A stretch of 64,000 bases of DNA from Prochlorococcus sp. AG-409-P03. Its GTDB lineage: Bacteria > Cyanobacteriota > Cyanobacteriia > PCC-6307 > Cyanobiaceae. Position numbers and translations under genes: made by a program. Shown here in pieces: positions 57,145 to 64,000 of this stretch. The notes under the pieces are model-generated. The model was not told where the DNA came from. It saw only the letters and a list, made by a program, of their open reading frames with translations, and did not search any database. Every line of letters begins with the position of its first letter. Position 1 is the stretch's first letter. The stretch spans positions 1-64,000 of the forward strand of contig QCKN01000002.1 in the NCBI GenBank assembly GCA_003215295.1. The letters run 5' to 3'.

Positions 57145-57186
57145 ACCTTAAAGAGTGCAGAAAAAAATCCTTGTAACAACCACAAC
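57145..57186 (-). promoter_or_regulatory. NtcA-type promoter of ntcA
   Basis: On the minus strand GTTGTGGTTGTTAC (57186-57173) matches GTA-N8-TAC with one mismatch. Exactly 22 bases later stands TAAGGT (57150-57145), which fits the TAN3T -10 box. This is the layout of class II NtcA-activated promoters. A start point about 57138 would give a leader of roughly 15 bases before the ATG at 57123. Confidence 0.7.
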
Positions 57187-57191
57187 GTTTT

Positions 57192-57926
57192 TCAAACTTC
57201 CTTCTCCAACGCCAAGAGCTGTTCCTTGTGGAGGCTCCGAATTCCTGGTTCTGCAACATCTAAAAGACTATTAAGTTCTGCCCTGGTGAATGCTTTTCTC
57301 TCCGCCGTACCTTGTATCTCTAAAAAACGACCATATGAATCCATAACAATATTTAAATCCACATCAGCCCTTGAATCTTCACTGTAATCAAGATCCAACA
57401 AAATTTTTCCATCCAACAACCCTACAGAAACTGCAGCAACTTGACCTTTCATAGGATTCTTAACCAACTTCTTATTCGCCATTAATCGACTAAAGGCGCG
57501 TTCAAGAGCAATCCATGACCCAGTGATTGCGGCTGTTCTTGTCCCGGCATCAGCCTGAATAACATCACAATCAATGAGCAGAGTATTTTCACCTAGAGCT
57601 TCCAACTCAACCACAGCCCTCAGGCTCCTACCTATAAGACGTTGAACTTCTTGCGTCCTTCCTGAAAGTTTAATTAATTCACGGTTTTGCCTTTGAGGCG
57701 TAGACCCAGGAAGCAAGCGATATTCCGCACTTAACCAACCTGAACCAGAACCCTCGCGCCATCGAGGCACCCCTTCCTTAAGAGAAACACTACAAAGTAA
57801 CGCTGTAGATCCAGTGTGGACAACTAACGAGCTGACCGCAAATCCCATCGGATCCCAATCAATATTGAAAGGCCTTAAATCATTCGGCATACGCCCATTA
57901 AAACGTTGCTGCAAAGAAGAGTTCAT
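57192..57926 (-). CDS. rph: Ribonuclease PH
   Basis: Phosphorolytic 3'-5' exoribonuclease for tRNA 3' processing. The 244-residue protein has MPNDLRPFNIDWDPMGFAVS, GWLSAEYRLLPGSTPQRQNR and the phosphate-site block TLLIDCDVIQADAGTRTAAI, followed by SEDSRADVDLNIVMDSYGRF. ATG 57926 (MNSSLQQRFNGR) is used; ATG 57959 would add 11 residues. The ntcA promoter lies in the short gap after its stop codon. Confidence 0.96.
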   Translation of the reverse strand: MNSSLQQRFNGRMPNDLRPFNIDWDPMGFAVSSLVVHTGSTALLCSVSLKEGVPRWREGSGSGWLSAEYRLLPGSTPQRQNRELIKLSGRTQEVQRLIGRSLRAVVELEALGENTLLIDCDVIQADAGTRTAAITGSWIALERAFSRLMANKKLVKNPMKGQVAAVSVGLLDGKILLDLDYSEDSRADVDLNIVMDSYGRFLEIQGTAERKAFTRAELNSLLDVAEPGIRSLHKEQLLALEKEV

Positions 57927-58066
57927 TAATACCTCACAAGACATGTCAAGGAAATTCAACCCAAAGAGGCAGATTCAACACCATAGATAGTGTCATAAAA
58001 CTTGTATAGCTCAATCTAGCCGCTAGATTTGTAGAAATGGTTTTTTTGCTAGCTTCCTAGACCCTC

Positions 58067-58684
58067 ATGACTGCAAGCCTAGGCATTGGCCATCTAGCAA
58101 CTAACAAGACTGCATTGCAAAGTCATCGAACCTTGCAATCAGTACCTTCTCCTGAAGAAAGAGCAGAATTACATCTTGTTGGGGCAGAGGGGCAACTACA
58201 GGTTCACACAGCGCCTTACAGAGGTAGTTTTTCTGTGGTGCTAAGTGAAGCTCTAAGAGCTGCCGGATTAGGGAGTCAGGTAATGGTTGTTCAATTCTTA
58301 AAAGGAGGAGTTGCCCAAGGTCCTAATGGGATGGTTCAGCTCTGTGGAAAACTCAAATGGCTCAGACCAGAAGTACTTAGTTGCATAGCCGAACCCGCAC
58401 GCAAAAATTTCTTAGATAAGGAGACTGATGAAACCACCCCAGAAAAAGCCATTGCAGACATTTGGGAAATATGTCGGGAACAACTGTTAAAAGGTGATCT
58501 TGACCAAGTAGTGCTAGATGAGATTGGTCTTGCAATAGCACTTGGATATCTAACAGAAAAAGATTTCATTTCTACCCTGGAAAAGCGTTCAAAAAAAATT
58601 GATGTCATTCTTACAGGCCCCTCCATTCCTCCAGGAGTCATGAAAATGGCTGATCAGGTCACCGAACTCCGCTGTGGCAACTAA
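58067..58684 (+). CDS. cobO: CobO-like cob(I)yrinic acid a,c-diamide adenosyltransferase family protein
   Basis: Corrinoid adenosyltransferase family (CobA/CobO type). The 205-residue protein has the family C-terminal features: VMVVQFLKGGVAQGP, the Walker B-like DQVVLDEIGLAIALGYL, and VILTGPSIPPGVMKMADQVT. The N-terminal ATP loop, normally GNGKGKTT, is replaced by APYRGSFS at the aligned position (about residues 50-57), so the usual Lys and Thr are missing. Either the family branch in picocyanobacteria binds ATP differently, or it has another role. Starts the cobO-dcd-thyX run. Confidence 0.8.
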   Translation: MTASLGIGHLATNKTALQSHRTLQSVPSPEERAELHLVGAEGQLQVHTAPYRGSFSVVLSEALRAAGLGSQVMVVQFLKGGVAQGPNGMVQLCGKLKWLRPEVLSCIAEPARKNFLDKETDETTPEKAIADIWEICREQLLKGDLDQVVLDEIGLAIALGYLTEKDFISTLEKRSKKIDVILTGPSIPPGVMKMADQVTELRCGN

Positions 58685-59277
58685 TGCTTAAAAATGATCG
58701 CTGGATTACAGAACAAGCCAATGCAGGAATGCTTGAGCCTTTTCAAGATGGCCTTGTGAGACATCTAGAGCCAAAGACCAAAGAACACCCTGTACTTAGC
58801 TTTGGTTGCTCATCATATGGATATGACTTAAGGCTTTCTCCAAAAGAATTTCTGATATTTCGTCATGTACCTGGGACAGTTATGAATCCAAAGCACTTTA
58901 ATCCTAACAACCTTGAACAAACACCATTAAACAAAGATAAAGACGGAGAATATTTCATACTTCCTGCACATTCTTATGGGTTAGGAGTTGCGCTCGAAAA
59001 AATGAAAGTTCCAGCAAACATAACTGTAATATGTCTTGGAAAAAGTACTTATGCACGTTTGGGAATTATCGTCAACACAACACCTGCAGAGGCAAGCTGG
59101 GAAGGACATCTCACTCTAGAGTTTAGTAATAGTTCAGGCGCAGATTGTAGGATTTATGCGAATGAGGGTATCTGTCAACTTCTTTTCTTTGAAGGTGATC
59201 CATGTGAAACCACATATTCCGACAGAAGAGGCAAATACCAACATCAACCTGAAAGAGTCACTCTTGCAAAGGTATAA
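58684..59277 (+). CDS. dcd: dCTP deaminase
   Basis: Makes dUTP (or dUMP in bifunctional forms) from dCTP, feeding dTMP synthesis. The 197-residue protein has LSFGCSSYGYDLRLSPKEFL, the GKSTYARLGIIVNTTPAEA active-site block and the late RGKYQHQPERVTLAKV. Its ATG shares a base with the cobO stop (TAATG), and thyX follows after 2 bases, so the enzymes for dUMP and dTMP are tightly coupled. Confidence 0.95.
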   Translation: MLKNDRWITEQANAGMLEPFQDGLVRHLEPKTKEHPVLSFGCSSYGYDLRLSPKEFLIFRHVPGTVMNPKHFNPNNLEQTPLNKDKDGEYFILPAHSYGLGVALEKMKVPANITVICLGKSTYARLGIIVNTTPAEASWEGHLTLEFSNSSGADCRIYANEGICQLLFFEGDPCETTYSDRRGKYQHQPERVTLAKV

Positions 59278-59279
59278 AC

Positions 59280-59918
59280 ATGAGCAATATTGAATTAATA
59301 AGCAGTACTCCTGATGCAGAGAAAACAATGGCATTTATTGCCAGAGTAAGTAATCCTAAGAATCAAGAAAATCAAGATTTTGCAAAGTTACTCAAATACT
59401 GCATAGAGCATGAACATTGGAGTGTCTTTGAACAGGCATATATGACACTTCAAATTGAAACCAATAGAGGAATTGCAGCTCAAATACTGCGGCACAGGTC
59501 GTTTACTTTTCAGGAATTTTCACAACGCTATGCGGAAAGCACGCAACTTGGGAACATTCCACTACCTGAACTACGCCGTCAAGATGTCAAGAATCGTCAA
59601 AACTCAACTGCAGATCTTCCAGAAGAGATTTGCCAAGAATTTGAAAGCAGAATTCAAGAACAATTCCAAAAAACCATTGACCTTTACCAAGAGATGCTTG
59701 CAAATGGTGTAGCAAAGGAATGTGCACGTTTCATTCTTCCATTAGCTACACCTACAAGAATTTATATGACTGGCTCGTGTAGATCTTGGATTCACTATAT
59801 AAAGCTACGTACAGGGCATGGCACACAGAAAGAGCATATGAGTATTGCTGAAGAATGTAAACAGATCTTTTGTGAAACTTTCCCAGTTGTTGCAAAAGCT
59901 CTTGAATGGCTAACCTAA
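59280..59918 (+). CDS. thyX: FAD-dependent thymidylate synthase
   Basis: Flavin-dependent dTMP synthase used instead of ThyA in these cyanobacteria. The 212-residue protein shows the ThyX motif RHRSFTFQEFSQRYAEST near 72-88 and the C-terminal LATPTRIYMTGSCRSWIHYI plus LRTGHGTQKEHMSIAE. It ends the dcd-thyX unit; both act in thymidylate supply. Confidence 0.96.
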   Translation: MSNIELISSTPDAEKTMAFIARVSNPKNQENQDFAKLLKYCIEHEHWSVFEQAYMTLQIETNRGIAAQILRHRSFTFQEFSQRYAESTQLGNIPLPELRRQDVKNRQNSTADLPEEICQEFESRIQEQFQKTIDLYQEMLANGVAKECARFILPLATPTRIYMTGSCRSWIHYIKLRTGHGTQKEHMSIAEECKQIFCETFPVVAKALEWLT

Positions 59919-59976
59919 AAACTTCTTCCTATATAGTTGATCTTCCTATCAACAAATCTATGGATTCATTAACTTA

Positions 59977-60546
59977 CTACGCATGACTCATCGGCATAGT
60001 TTTGCTATCAGTCAAGTCTCTTCTTTCCGACTGTAAAAGGCTAACCTCAAAATCCTTATTCTTATTACTTGTCATAGAATTAGGAACGGTTCCTTCCTCT
60101 TTAAGAGAATTAATGAACCCACTTAATTCTTCCTCAGTGCGAACACCTAATGAGCGACCTTGATAAACACCATCTGCGTCAAAGAAGCTTAGTTGAGGTA
60201 TTCCATTAACTTGATAGCGCTTCACCAAGTCTTCCCACCGAGAATTATCTACATTTAGCAAGACAATATCAACTTGGTTTATTACTTCACGCTCTATAGA
60301 AATCATTGATGGAGCCATCTTGCGACAGGCCTCACACCAATCTGCATAGAACTCAACAACAGTCGGCCGACCATTAGACAAAGCAATCTCAGGGTCAAGA
60401 GAATTCTTTGCTAATTGATCAAGAGGTGATTTAGCACTGAAGCCTCCTTTAAAGAAAAAGAGGAAACTCGCCAAAAGCAATCCTGCAAGAACAAGAAAAA
60501 TCTTTTGGAAATTGTCTAATGCTTCAGATTCCACAACATCTTTCAT
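59977..60546 (-). CDS. Membrane-anchored thioredoxin-like protein (TxlA/HCF164 type)
   Basis: A 189-residue protein with one N-terminal membrane helix (KIFLVLAGLLLASFLFFFKG) and a thioredoxin domain with the active site VVEFYADWCEACRKMAPSM (Cys-x-x-Cys) and cis-Pro in NGIPQLSFFDADG. The topology and the WCEAC site match TxlA/HCF164, which carries reducing power into the thylakoid lumen for cytochrome b6f assembly. It is divergent from glmM. Confidence 0.9.
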   Translation of the reverse strand: MKDVVESEALDNFQKIFLVLAGLLLASFLFFFKGGFSAKSPLDQLAKNSLDPEIALSNGRPTVVEFYADWCEACRKMAPSMISIEREVINQVDIVLLNVDNSRWEDLVKRYQVNGIPQLSFFDADGVYQGRSLGVRTEEELSGFINSLKEEGTVPNSMTSNKNKDFEVSLLQSERRDLTDSKTMPMSHA

Positions 60547-60819
60547 AAGGAACTCGTGCTGAGAAACACTTGGATGATTTTCTCACTTTCAATAACCGCA
60601 TTTAGCCATCGTAAAAGGTCTATGGTCACGATCAATGCAAGAAATATTTTGAGTACTACCGTTGCTTCTCTAAGAATTGCTATGGTTCCATCTAAGAACT
60701 AATGCATGAGGAATTAGTATTTGACTGTAAGTCGAGCGATTTTCATTAAAGAAGTGTCTGTGACCTTGATTTAATCAAAATTCGTAAGACAATTTACCTT
60801 GATTTGCGTAGACCTTATG

Positions 60820-62220
60820 GCCAGCAATGCTATGCATAAAGTTGGCTCTCTAAAAGGAGTTAAGAAAAATACCCTTTTTGGTACAGATGGGATTCGGGGA
60901 AAAGTCAGCACAGTTTTAACTCCTGACCTTGCAATGCAAGTCGGATATTGGTCAGCACAAGTTCTTCCTAAAGAGGGACCATATCTAATAGGCCAAGATT
61001 CTCGTACAAGTGGCTCAATGGTAACTGCAGCCTTAACCGCAGGGTTAAATGCTGCCGGTCGCGATGTATGGGTCATAGGTCTATGCCCAACACCCGCCAT
61101 ATCACATCTCATCAAGGAATCAAAAGCTGCTGGTGGATTTATGGTCTCAGCAAGTCACAATCCACCAGAAGATAATGGGATCAAAATTTTTGGAGGAGAT
61201 GGTAACAAAATCTCTAAAGCACAGCAACAAATTATCGAGTCACGCCTACTAGATGAGTCAACAAGAAAAATTGTGAGACCAAGCTTTATGAGTTGTGGCC
61301 AGACATATCATCGAAACGAACTTCTAAAGCAATATCAAAACAACCTGCTCTCTTCGACCGGCAACAAAACACTGAATAACATCAAAGTTGTTTTGGATTT
61401 ATGCTGGGGTTCCGCAACTTCCTGTGGGGCAAAGGTATTTGAAGAGCTAGGGGCTGAAGTCACTGTGATAAATGGTAAACCTGATGGGAATCAAATAAAC
61501 GTAAATTGTGGCTCAACTCACCTAGCTCCACTACGAAAAGCTGTTCTAGATATAGGTGCTGATATGGGGTTTGCATTCGATGGGGATGCTGATCGAATGA
61601 TCGCTGTTGACAGAAAAGCACGGGTCTTAAATGGAGATCATTCACTGTATCTATGGGGCTCTGCACTTACAGAAAGTGATTCACTTCCTGATCAAAGACT
61701 TGTTGGCACAGTGATGTCTAATCTAGGCTTTGAACGTGCATGGCAAGCTAGAGGCGGACTATTAGAAAGAACATCTGTAGGTGATCAGCATGTCCATGCA
61801 GCCATGGTTAGCCATAAGGCTGGACTAGGGGGTGAGCCATCAGGTCACATTCTTTCTGCAGCGCATGGACTTTGCGGAGATGGTTTACTTAGTGCCTTAC
61901 AGATAGCCACTCTTTGCAATGAACAAAACCTCAGTCTTTCTGAATGGCTTGACCAAAGCTTCCAAGCATTTCCACAAAAGTTAGTGAATGTGCCATTATT
62001 CAACCCACATCAAGTAAAGCGCTGGCAAGACTGCAATCCTTTAAAAGATGCCGTCAATGCAGCTGAAGATGCAATGGGCCAAGAGGGGAGAGTCCTCCTC
62101 AGAACCAGTGGAACCGAACCACTCCTAAGGATCATGGTGGAAGCACAGGATGAAGTAAAGGTAGATTTCTGGGCCTCTCGCCTAGCAAAGCTCGCAGAAG
62201 AACATTTCAGCGTTGCTTAA
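60820..62220 (+). CDS. glmM: Phosphoglucosamine mutase
   Basis: Converts glucosamine-6-phosphate to the 1-phosphate for peptidoglycan and LPS precursors. The protein has FGTDGIRGKVSTVLTPDLAM, the phosphoserine loop MVSASHNPPEDNGIKIFGGD, metal loop FAFDGDADRMIAVD, sugar loop GGEPSGHILS and RTSGTEPLLRIMVEAQ. GEPSGH is the GlmM-type sugar motif, unlike the GEESGG of the mutase at 23 kb. ATG 60820 is used; TTG 60799 would add 7 residues, ATG 60835 would remove 5. Confidence 0.95.
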   Translation, partial: ASNAMHKVGSLKGVKKNTLFGTDGIRGKVSTVLTPDLAMQVGYWSAQVLPKEGPYLIGQDSRTSGSMVTAALTAGLNAAGRDVWVIGLCPTPAISHLIKESKAAGGFMVSASHNPPEDNGIKIFGGDGNKISKAQQQIIESRLLDESTRKIVRPSFMSCGQTYHRNELLKQYQNNLLSSTGNKTLNNIKVVLDLCWGSATSCGAKVFEELGAEVTVINGKPDGNQINVNCGSTHLAPLRKAVLDIGADMGFAFDGDADRMIAVDRKARVLNGDHSLYLWGSALTESDSLPDQRLVGTVMSNLGFERAWQARGGLLERTSVGDQHVHAAMVSHKAGLGGEPSGHILSAAHGLCGDGLLSALQIATLCNEQNLSLSEWLDQSFQAFPQKLVNVPLFNPHQVKRWQDCNPLKDAVNAAEDAMGQEGRVLLRTSGTEPLLRIMVEAQDEVKVDFWASRLAKLAEEHFSVA

Positions 62221-62276
62221 GATAACGATCTTTTGCTTCAATCAACAACAAGAAATAAGTCAACCTATCTTCTTAC

Positions 62277-62969
62277 TTAGCCTCCAAACCTCGTTAATTT
62301 CTTATGAGCTTCCACAAAGGATGGTAATTCCGGCAATGGGTTGTGATTGCGTCGATAAATAACACGAAAAATATCCAAACCCTTTGCTAAAGCATATTTT
62401 TCTCGTTCTGTACTTACGTTAAATGGGCTTTCAGATAGCCATTCATCACAAGAGCCAGGAGAGCGGTCAAAGCAACAAGATATTTCTACTACTTGAGCCA
62501 TTGGCTGAATAACTGACAACAAGTCACTTTGAATAAATACTTCCCTACCTGGCTGCATGGCAGAGGCTATGGCTAAAAGCAATGATGGTTGCAAGACTCT
62601 TCTTTTATGATGTCTTCTTTTAAACCAAGGATCTGGGAATTGGATAGAAACTCTTTGGAGCTGGTCTTTAGAAAGTTGCATCAACCAACTCTCAAGGCTG
62701 ACATTTGCATTACAAAACAAGAAGCACAGATTATCTAGACCTAATTGCTGTTTCTCTCTATTAGCTGCATTAACAAGAGACTGGCGAATCTCGACCCCCA
62801 AATAATTCCAGTTCGGGTGGAGGGAAGCCAAAGCCAAAAGGAATCTCCCCCTGGCCGATCCAATATCTAAATGAATTGGTAGACCTTCATCCTGAAACAA
62901 ATCAGAAGATGAGGGCAGCTCTAAAGGCAGCTGAAAAAACTGACTAAGAGGGTTGACGTGCTGACGCAC
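62277..62969 (-). CDS. trmB: tRNA (guanine-N7-)-methyltransferase
   Basis: Adds m7G46 to tRNA. The 230-residue protein has LDIGSARGRFLLALASLHPN for SAM binding, NYLGVEIRQSLVNAANREKQ, SIQFPDPWFKRRHHKRRVLQ (the PDPWPK-type catalytic segment) and the C-terminal TEREKYALAKG. It is convergent with glmM and divergent from the DUF3177 gene, 10 bases apart. Confidence 0.95.
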   Translation of the reverse strand: MRQHVNPLSQFFQLPLELPSSSDLFQDEGLPIHLDIGSARGRFLLALASLHPNWNYLGVEIRQSLVNAANREKQQLGLDNLCFLFCNANVSLESWLMQLSKDQLQRVSIQFPDPWFKRRHHKRRVLQPSLLLAIASAMQPGREVFIQSDLLSVIQPMAQVVEISCCFDRSPGSCDEWLSESPFNVSTEREKYALAKGLDIFRVIYRRNHNPLPELPSFVEAHKKLTRFGG

Positions 62970-62979
62970 TTTTCAGAAG

Positions 62980-63669
62980 TTGTATGGATTTGACCCTAAC
63001 AAGGGTGATAAAGAGCTCAACAGGATTAATAATGATCCTCTTTGGAAACACCTCTCTGTGGAAGAGATCACATACACCACACTAGTTTGGCTTACCTACC
63101 GACTCTCAGCGACTTTCGCCTTTGGCGTCCCACTAGTGCTTTTGATTTGGGCCTCAATCCAACGAGCTCCCTCGATGATAAGACTGATGTCGATCTATTG
63201 GAAGACTGCAAGCCTAATGGCAATAAGCATGTTGCTCTTAACAGACCAACGTCCTATTGGTTATTTAACATCTTTTCTTGCGCCATTGGTAATGATCTTC
63301 TCAGTATGGTTCTGGGTAGATCTAAATGAAGAACTTGCTGATCTCCCTCCATGGAAAGCATTACCTCTTACCGTCAGAATATGGAGATGGGCACTAAGTT
63401 GTTTGGGCTTCATATACGGAACATTAGGCTTCTTGAGTCTTCCATGCTTCCAAAAGCAAGCACTCACAATCTGCAAGGCATGGCTAGAGGCCCCTATTGG
63501 TTTTCATCACATAAATCAAAAACTATTTAACTTCCTTTTTGGCGCAAATTGGAATGAACCATTGGCTGCGTTTGTTGGCTACATGGCTTTAGCAGCGTAT
63601 TGTATAGGTATATTGCAATGGATTCTCGTGCGGCTGCCAAAGTATGGAAGAGTCGCAGGAGATTTCTAA
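62980..63669 (+). CDS. DUF3177-family membrane protein
   Basis: A 229-residue integral membrane protein with about five hydrophobic helices (LSATFAFGVPLVLLIWASIQ; ASLMAISMLLLTD; TSFLAPLVMIFSVWFWVDL; LSCLGFIYGTLGFLSLP; AAFVGYMALAAYCIGILQWI). It matches the cyanobacterial DUF3177 pattern; function unknown. The start is a TTG at 62980, 10 bases from the divergent trmB start, so the promoters must overlap. Convergent with ileS. Confidence 0.82.
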   Translation: MYGFDPNKGDKELNRINNDPLWKHLSVEEITYTTLVWLTYRLSATFAFGVPLVLLIWASIQRAPSMIRLMSIYWKTASLMAISMLLLTDQRPIGYLTSFLAPLVMIFSVWFWVDLNEELADLPPWKALPLTVRIWRWALSCLGFIYGTLGFLSLPCFQKQALTICKAWLEAPIGFHHINQKLFNFLFGANWNEPLAAFVGYMALAAYCIGILQWILVRLPKYGRVAGDF

Positions 63670-63691
63670 TAAAAACTCTAATGTAAGCAGT

Positions 63692-63728
63692 CAAGATTGA
63701 TTCATACGAAGTTATTCAATCAATCTTG
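63692..63728. terminator. Candidate bidirectional terminator between DUF3177 gene and ileS
   Basis: Perfect 11-base inverted repeat CAAGATTGATT (63692-63702) and AATCAATCTTG (63718-63728) with a 15-base loop. It covers the last codons and stop of ileS and lies 22 bases past the DUF3177 stop. The stem is AT-rich and the loop long, with no strong U-run, so the call is tentative. Confidence 0.4.
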
Positions 63729-64000
63729 TAACCTGTTCAAAACATCAACACAACGTCCACAAATAGAAGAATGTTTCTTATCTTTACCTATGTCTAACTT
63801 GTAATGCCAGCATCTTGAGCACTTTTGGCCTCTGGCCTTTGCTACCTCAATAATACCGAATTCAGTTTTCTGAGTAGCAATTACTTCAGCCCAAGGTTCA
63901 CCACCTATTTGCAACTGTGAAACGATCAGCCAATCGCACAGACTATCAACCTGACTACCGACTGAGTTCTCAACCCAATCAACCGCATCAATAACATTTT
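63720..64000 (-). CDS. ileS: Isoleucyl-tRNA synthetase, C-terminal part (gene continues past window)
   Basis: The frame runs in from the right edge, so only the last 93 codons are seen. They show SLCDWLIVSQLQIGGEPWAE and then the C-terminal zinc site RGQKCSRCWHYKLDIG with SSICGRCVDVL, which is typical of bacterial IleRS (two Cys-x-x-Cys pairs). A start at 63914 is not real: the frame is open upstream with family-like sequence to base 64000. Confidence 0.93.
   Translation of the reverse strand, partial: NVIDAVDWVENSVGSQVDSLCDWLIVSQLQIGGEPWAEVIATQKTEFGIIEVAKARGQKCSRCWHYKLDIGKDKKHSSICGRCVDVLNRLQD

Overview
The window looks like chromosome of a marine picocyanobacterium, most likely Prochlorococcus (probably a low-light lineage). 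The evidence is the gene content and protein style: clusters of tiny photosystem II genes, NDH-1 genes ndhC-K-J, a magnesium-chelatase ChlD, NtcA, an ammonium transporter, a SelD fused to an NADH-dehydrogenase-like domain, and several cyanobacteria-only families (DUF3155, DUF3181, DUF3146, DUF3084, DUF3177, DUF3769). The DNA is moderately AT-rich, genes are tightly packed on both strands, and start or stop overlaps of 4 bases are common. A low-GC marine Synechococcus cannot be fully excluded without a phylogeny.

Layout. 1-6.7 kb: 3' end of a UvrD/PcrA helicase, CCA-adding enzyme, NDH-SelD fusion, and the divergent methylthioadenosine salvage pair mtnA / mtnP. 6.7-9.1 kb: the PSII assembly operon rubA-ycf48-psbE-psbF-psbL-psbJ on the minus strand. 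9.1-16.2 kb: ndhC-ndhK-ndhJ, a YvcK-like protein, an ABC ATPase plus MCE protein pair, and chlD. 16.2-27.6 kb: housekeeping genes (folK, NUDIX, DegT aminotransferase, thioredoxin-like, fabI, hisB, carotenoid oxygenase, rdgB, phosphohexomutase, TM0106-type nuclease, ygfZ, pyrE). 27.7-34.8 kb: a CAU tRNA, CNNM/CorC-type protein, Gfo/Idh oxidoreductase, psbK, tgt, cobS, a histidine kinase, DUF3155 and an esterase. 34.9-44.8 kb: purH, DoxX-like, ispH, amt, a solitary sulfotransferase-like gene, sfsA, murJ and small conserved proteins. 44.9-53.7 kb: tRNA-Arg(ACG), glyA, cinA, leuC-leuD, a large DUF3769/LptD-like outer-membrane protein, psbI and psbH. 53.8-64 kb: tatA, pth, DUF3146, a YqgF-like nuclease, DUF3084, ntcA, rph, cobO-like, dcd, thyX, a membrane thioredoxin, glmM, trmB, DUF3177 and the 3' end of ileS.

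I see no phage, transposon, CRISPR, toxin-antitoxin or defence island: this is mostly core genome. The most unusual observation is in the cytochrome b559 genes. The alpha subunit (psbE) has Gln where the family has its invariant heme-ligating His, with further changes at the neighbouring Arg and Tyr, and the beta subunit (psbF) keeps its His but has lost the conserved Trp-Leu just before it. Other points worth checking are a CobO-like protein whose Walker A motif is degraded, the absence of a recognisable psbN next to psbH, a structured leader before the DUF3155 gene, a hairpin abutting the GTG start of the DUF3769 gene, and a well-formed NtcA-type promoter in front of ntcA itself.

All identifications come from reading motifs in the translated sequence; no database search, alignment or GC computation was run.
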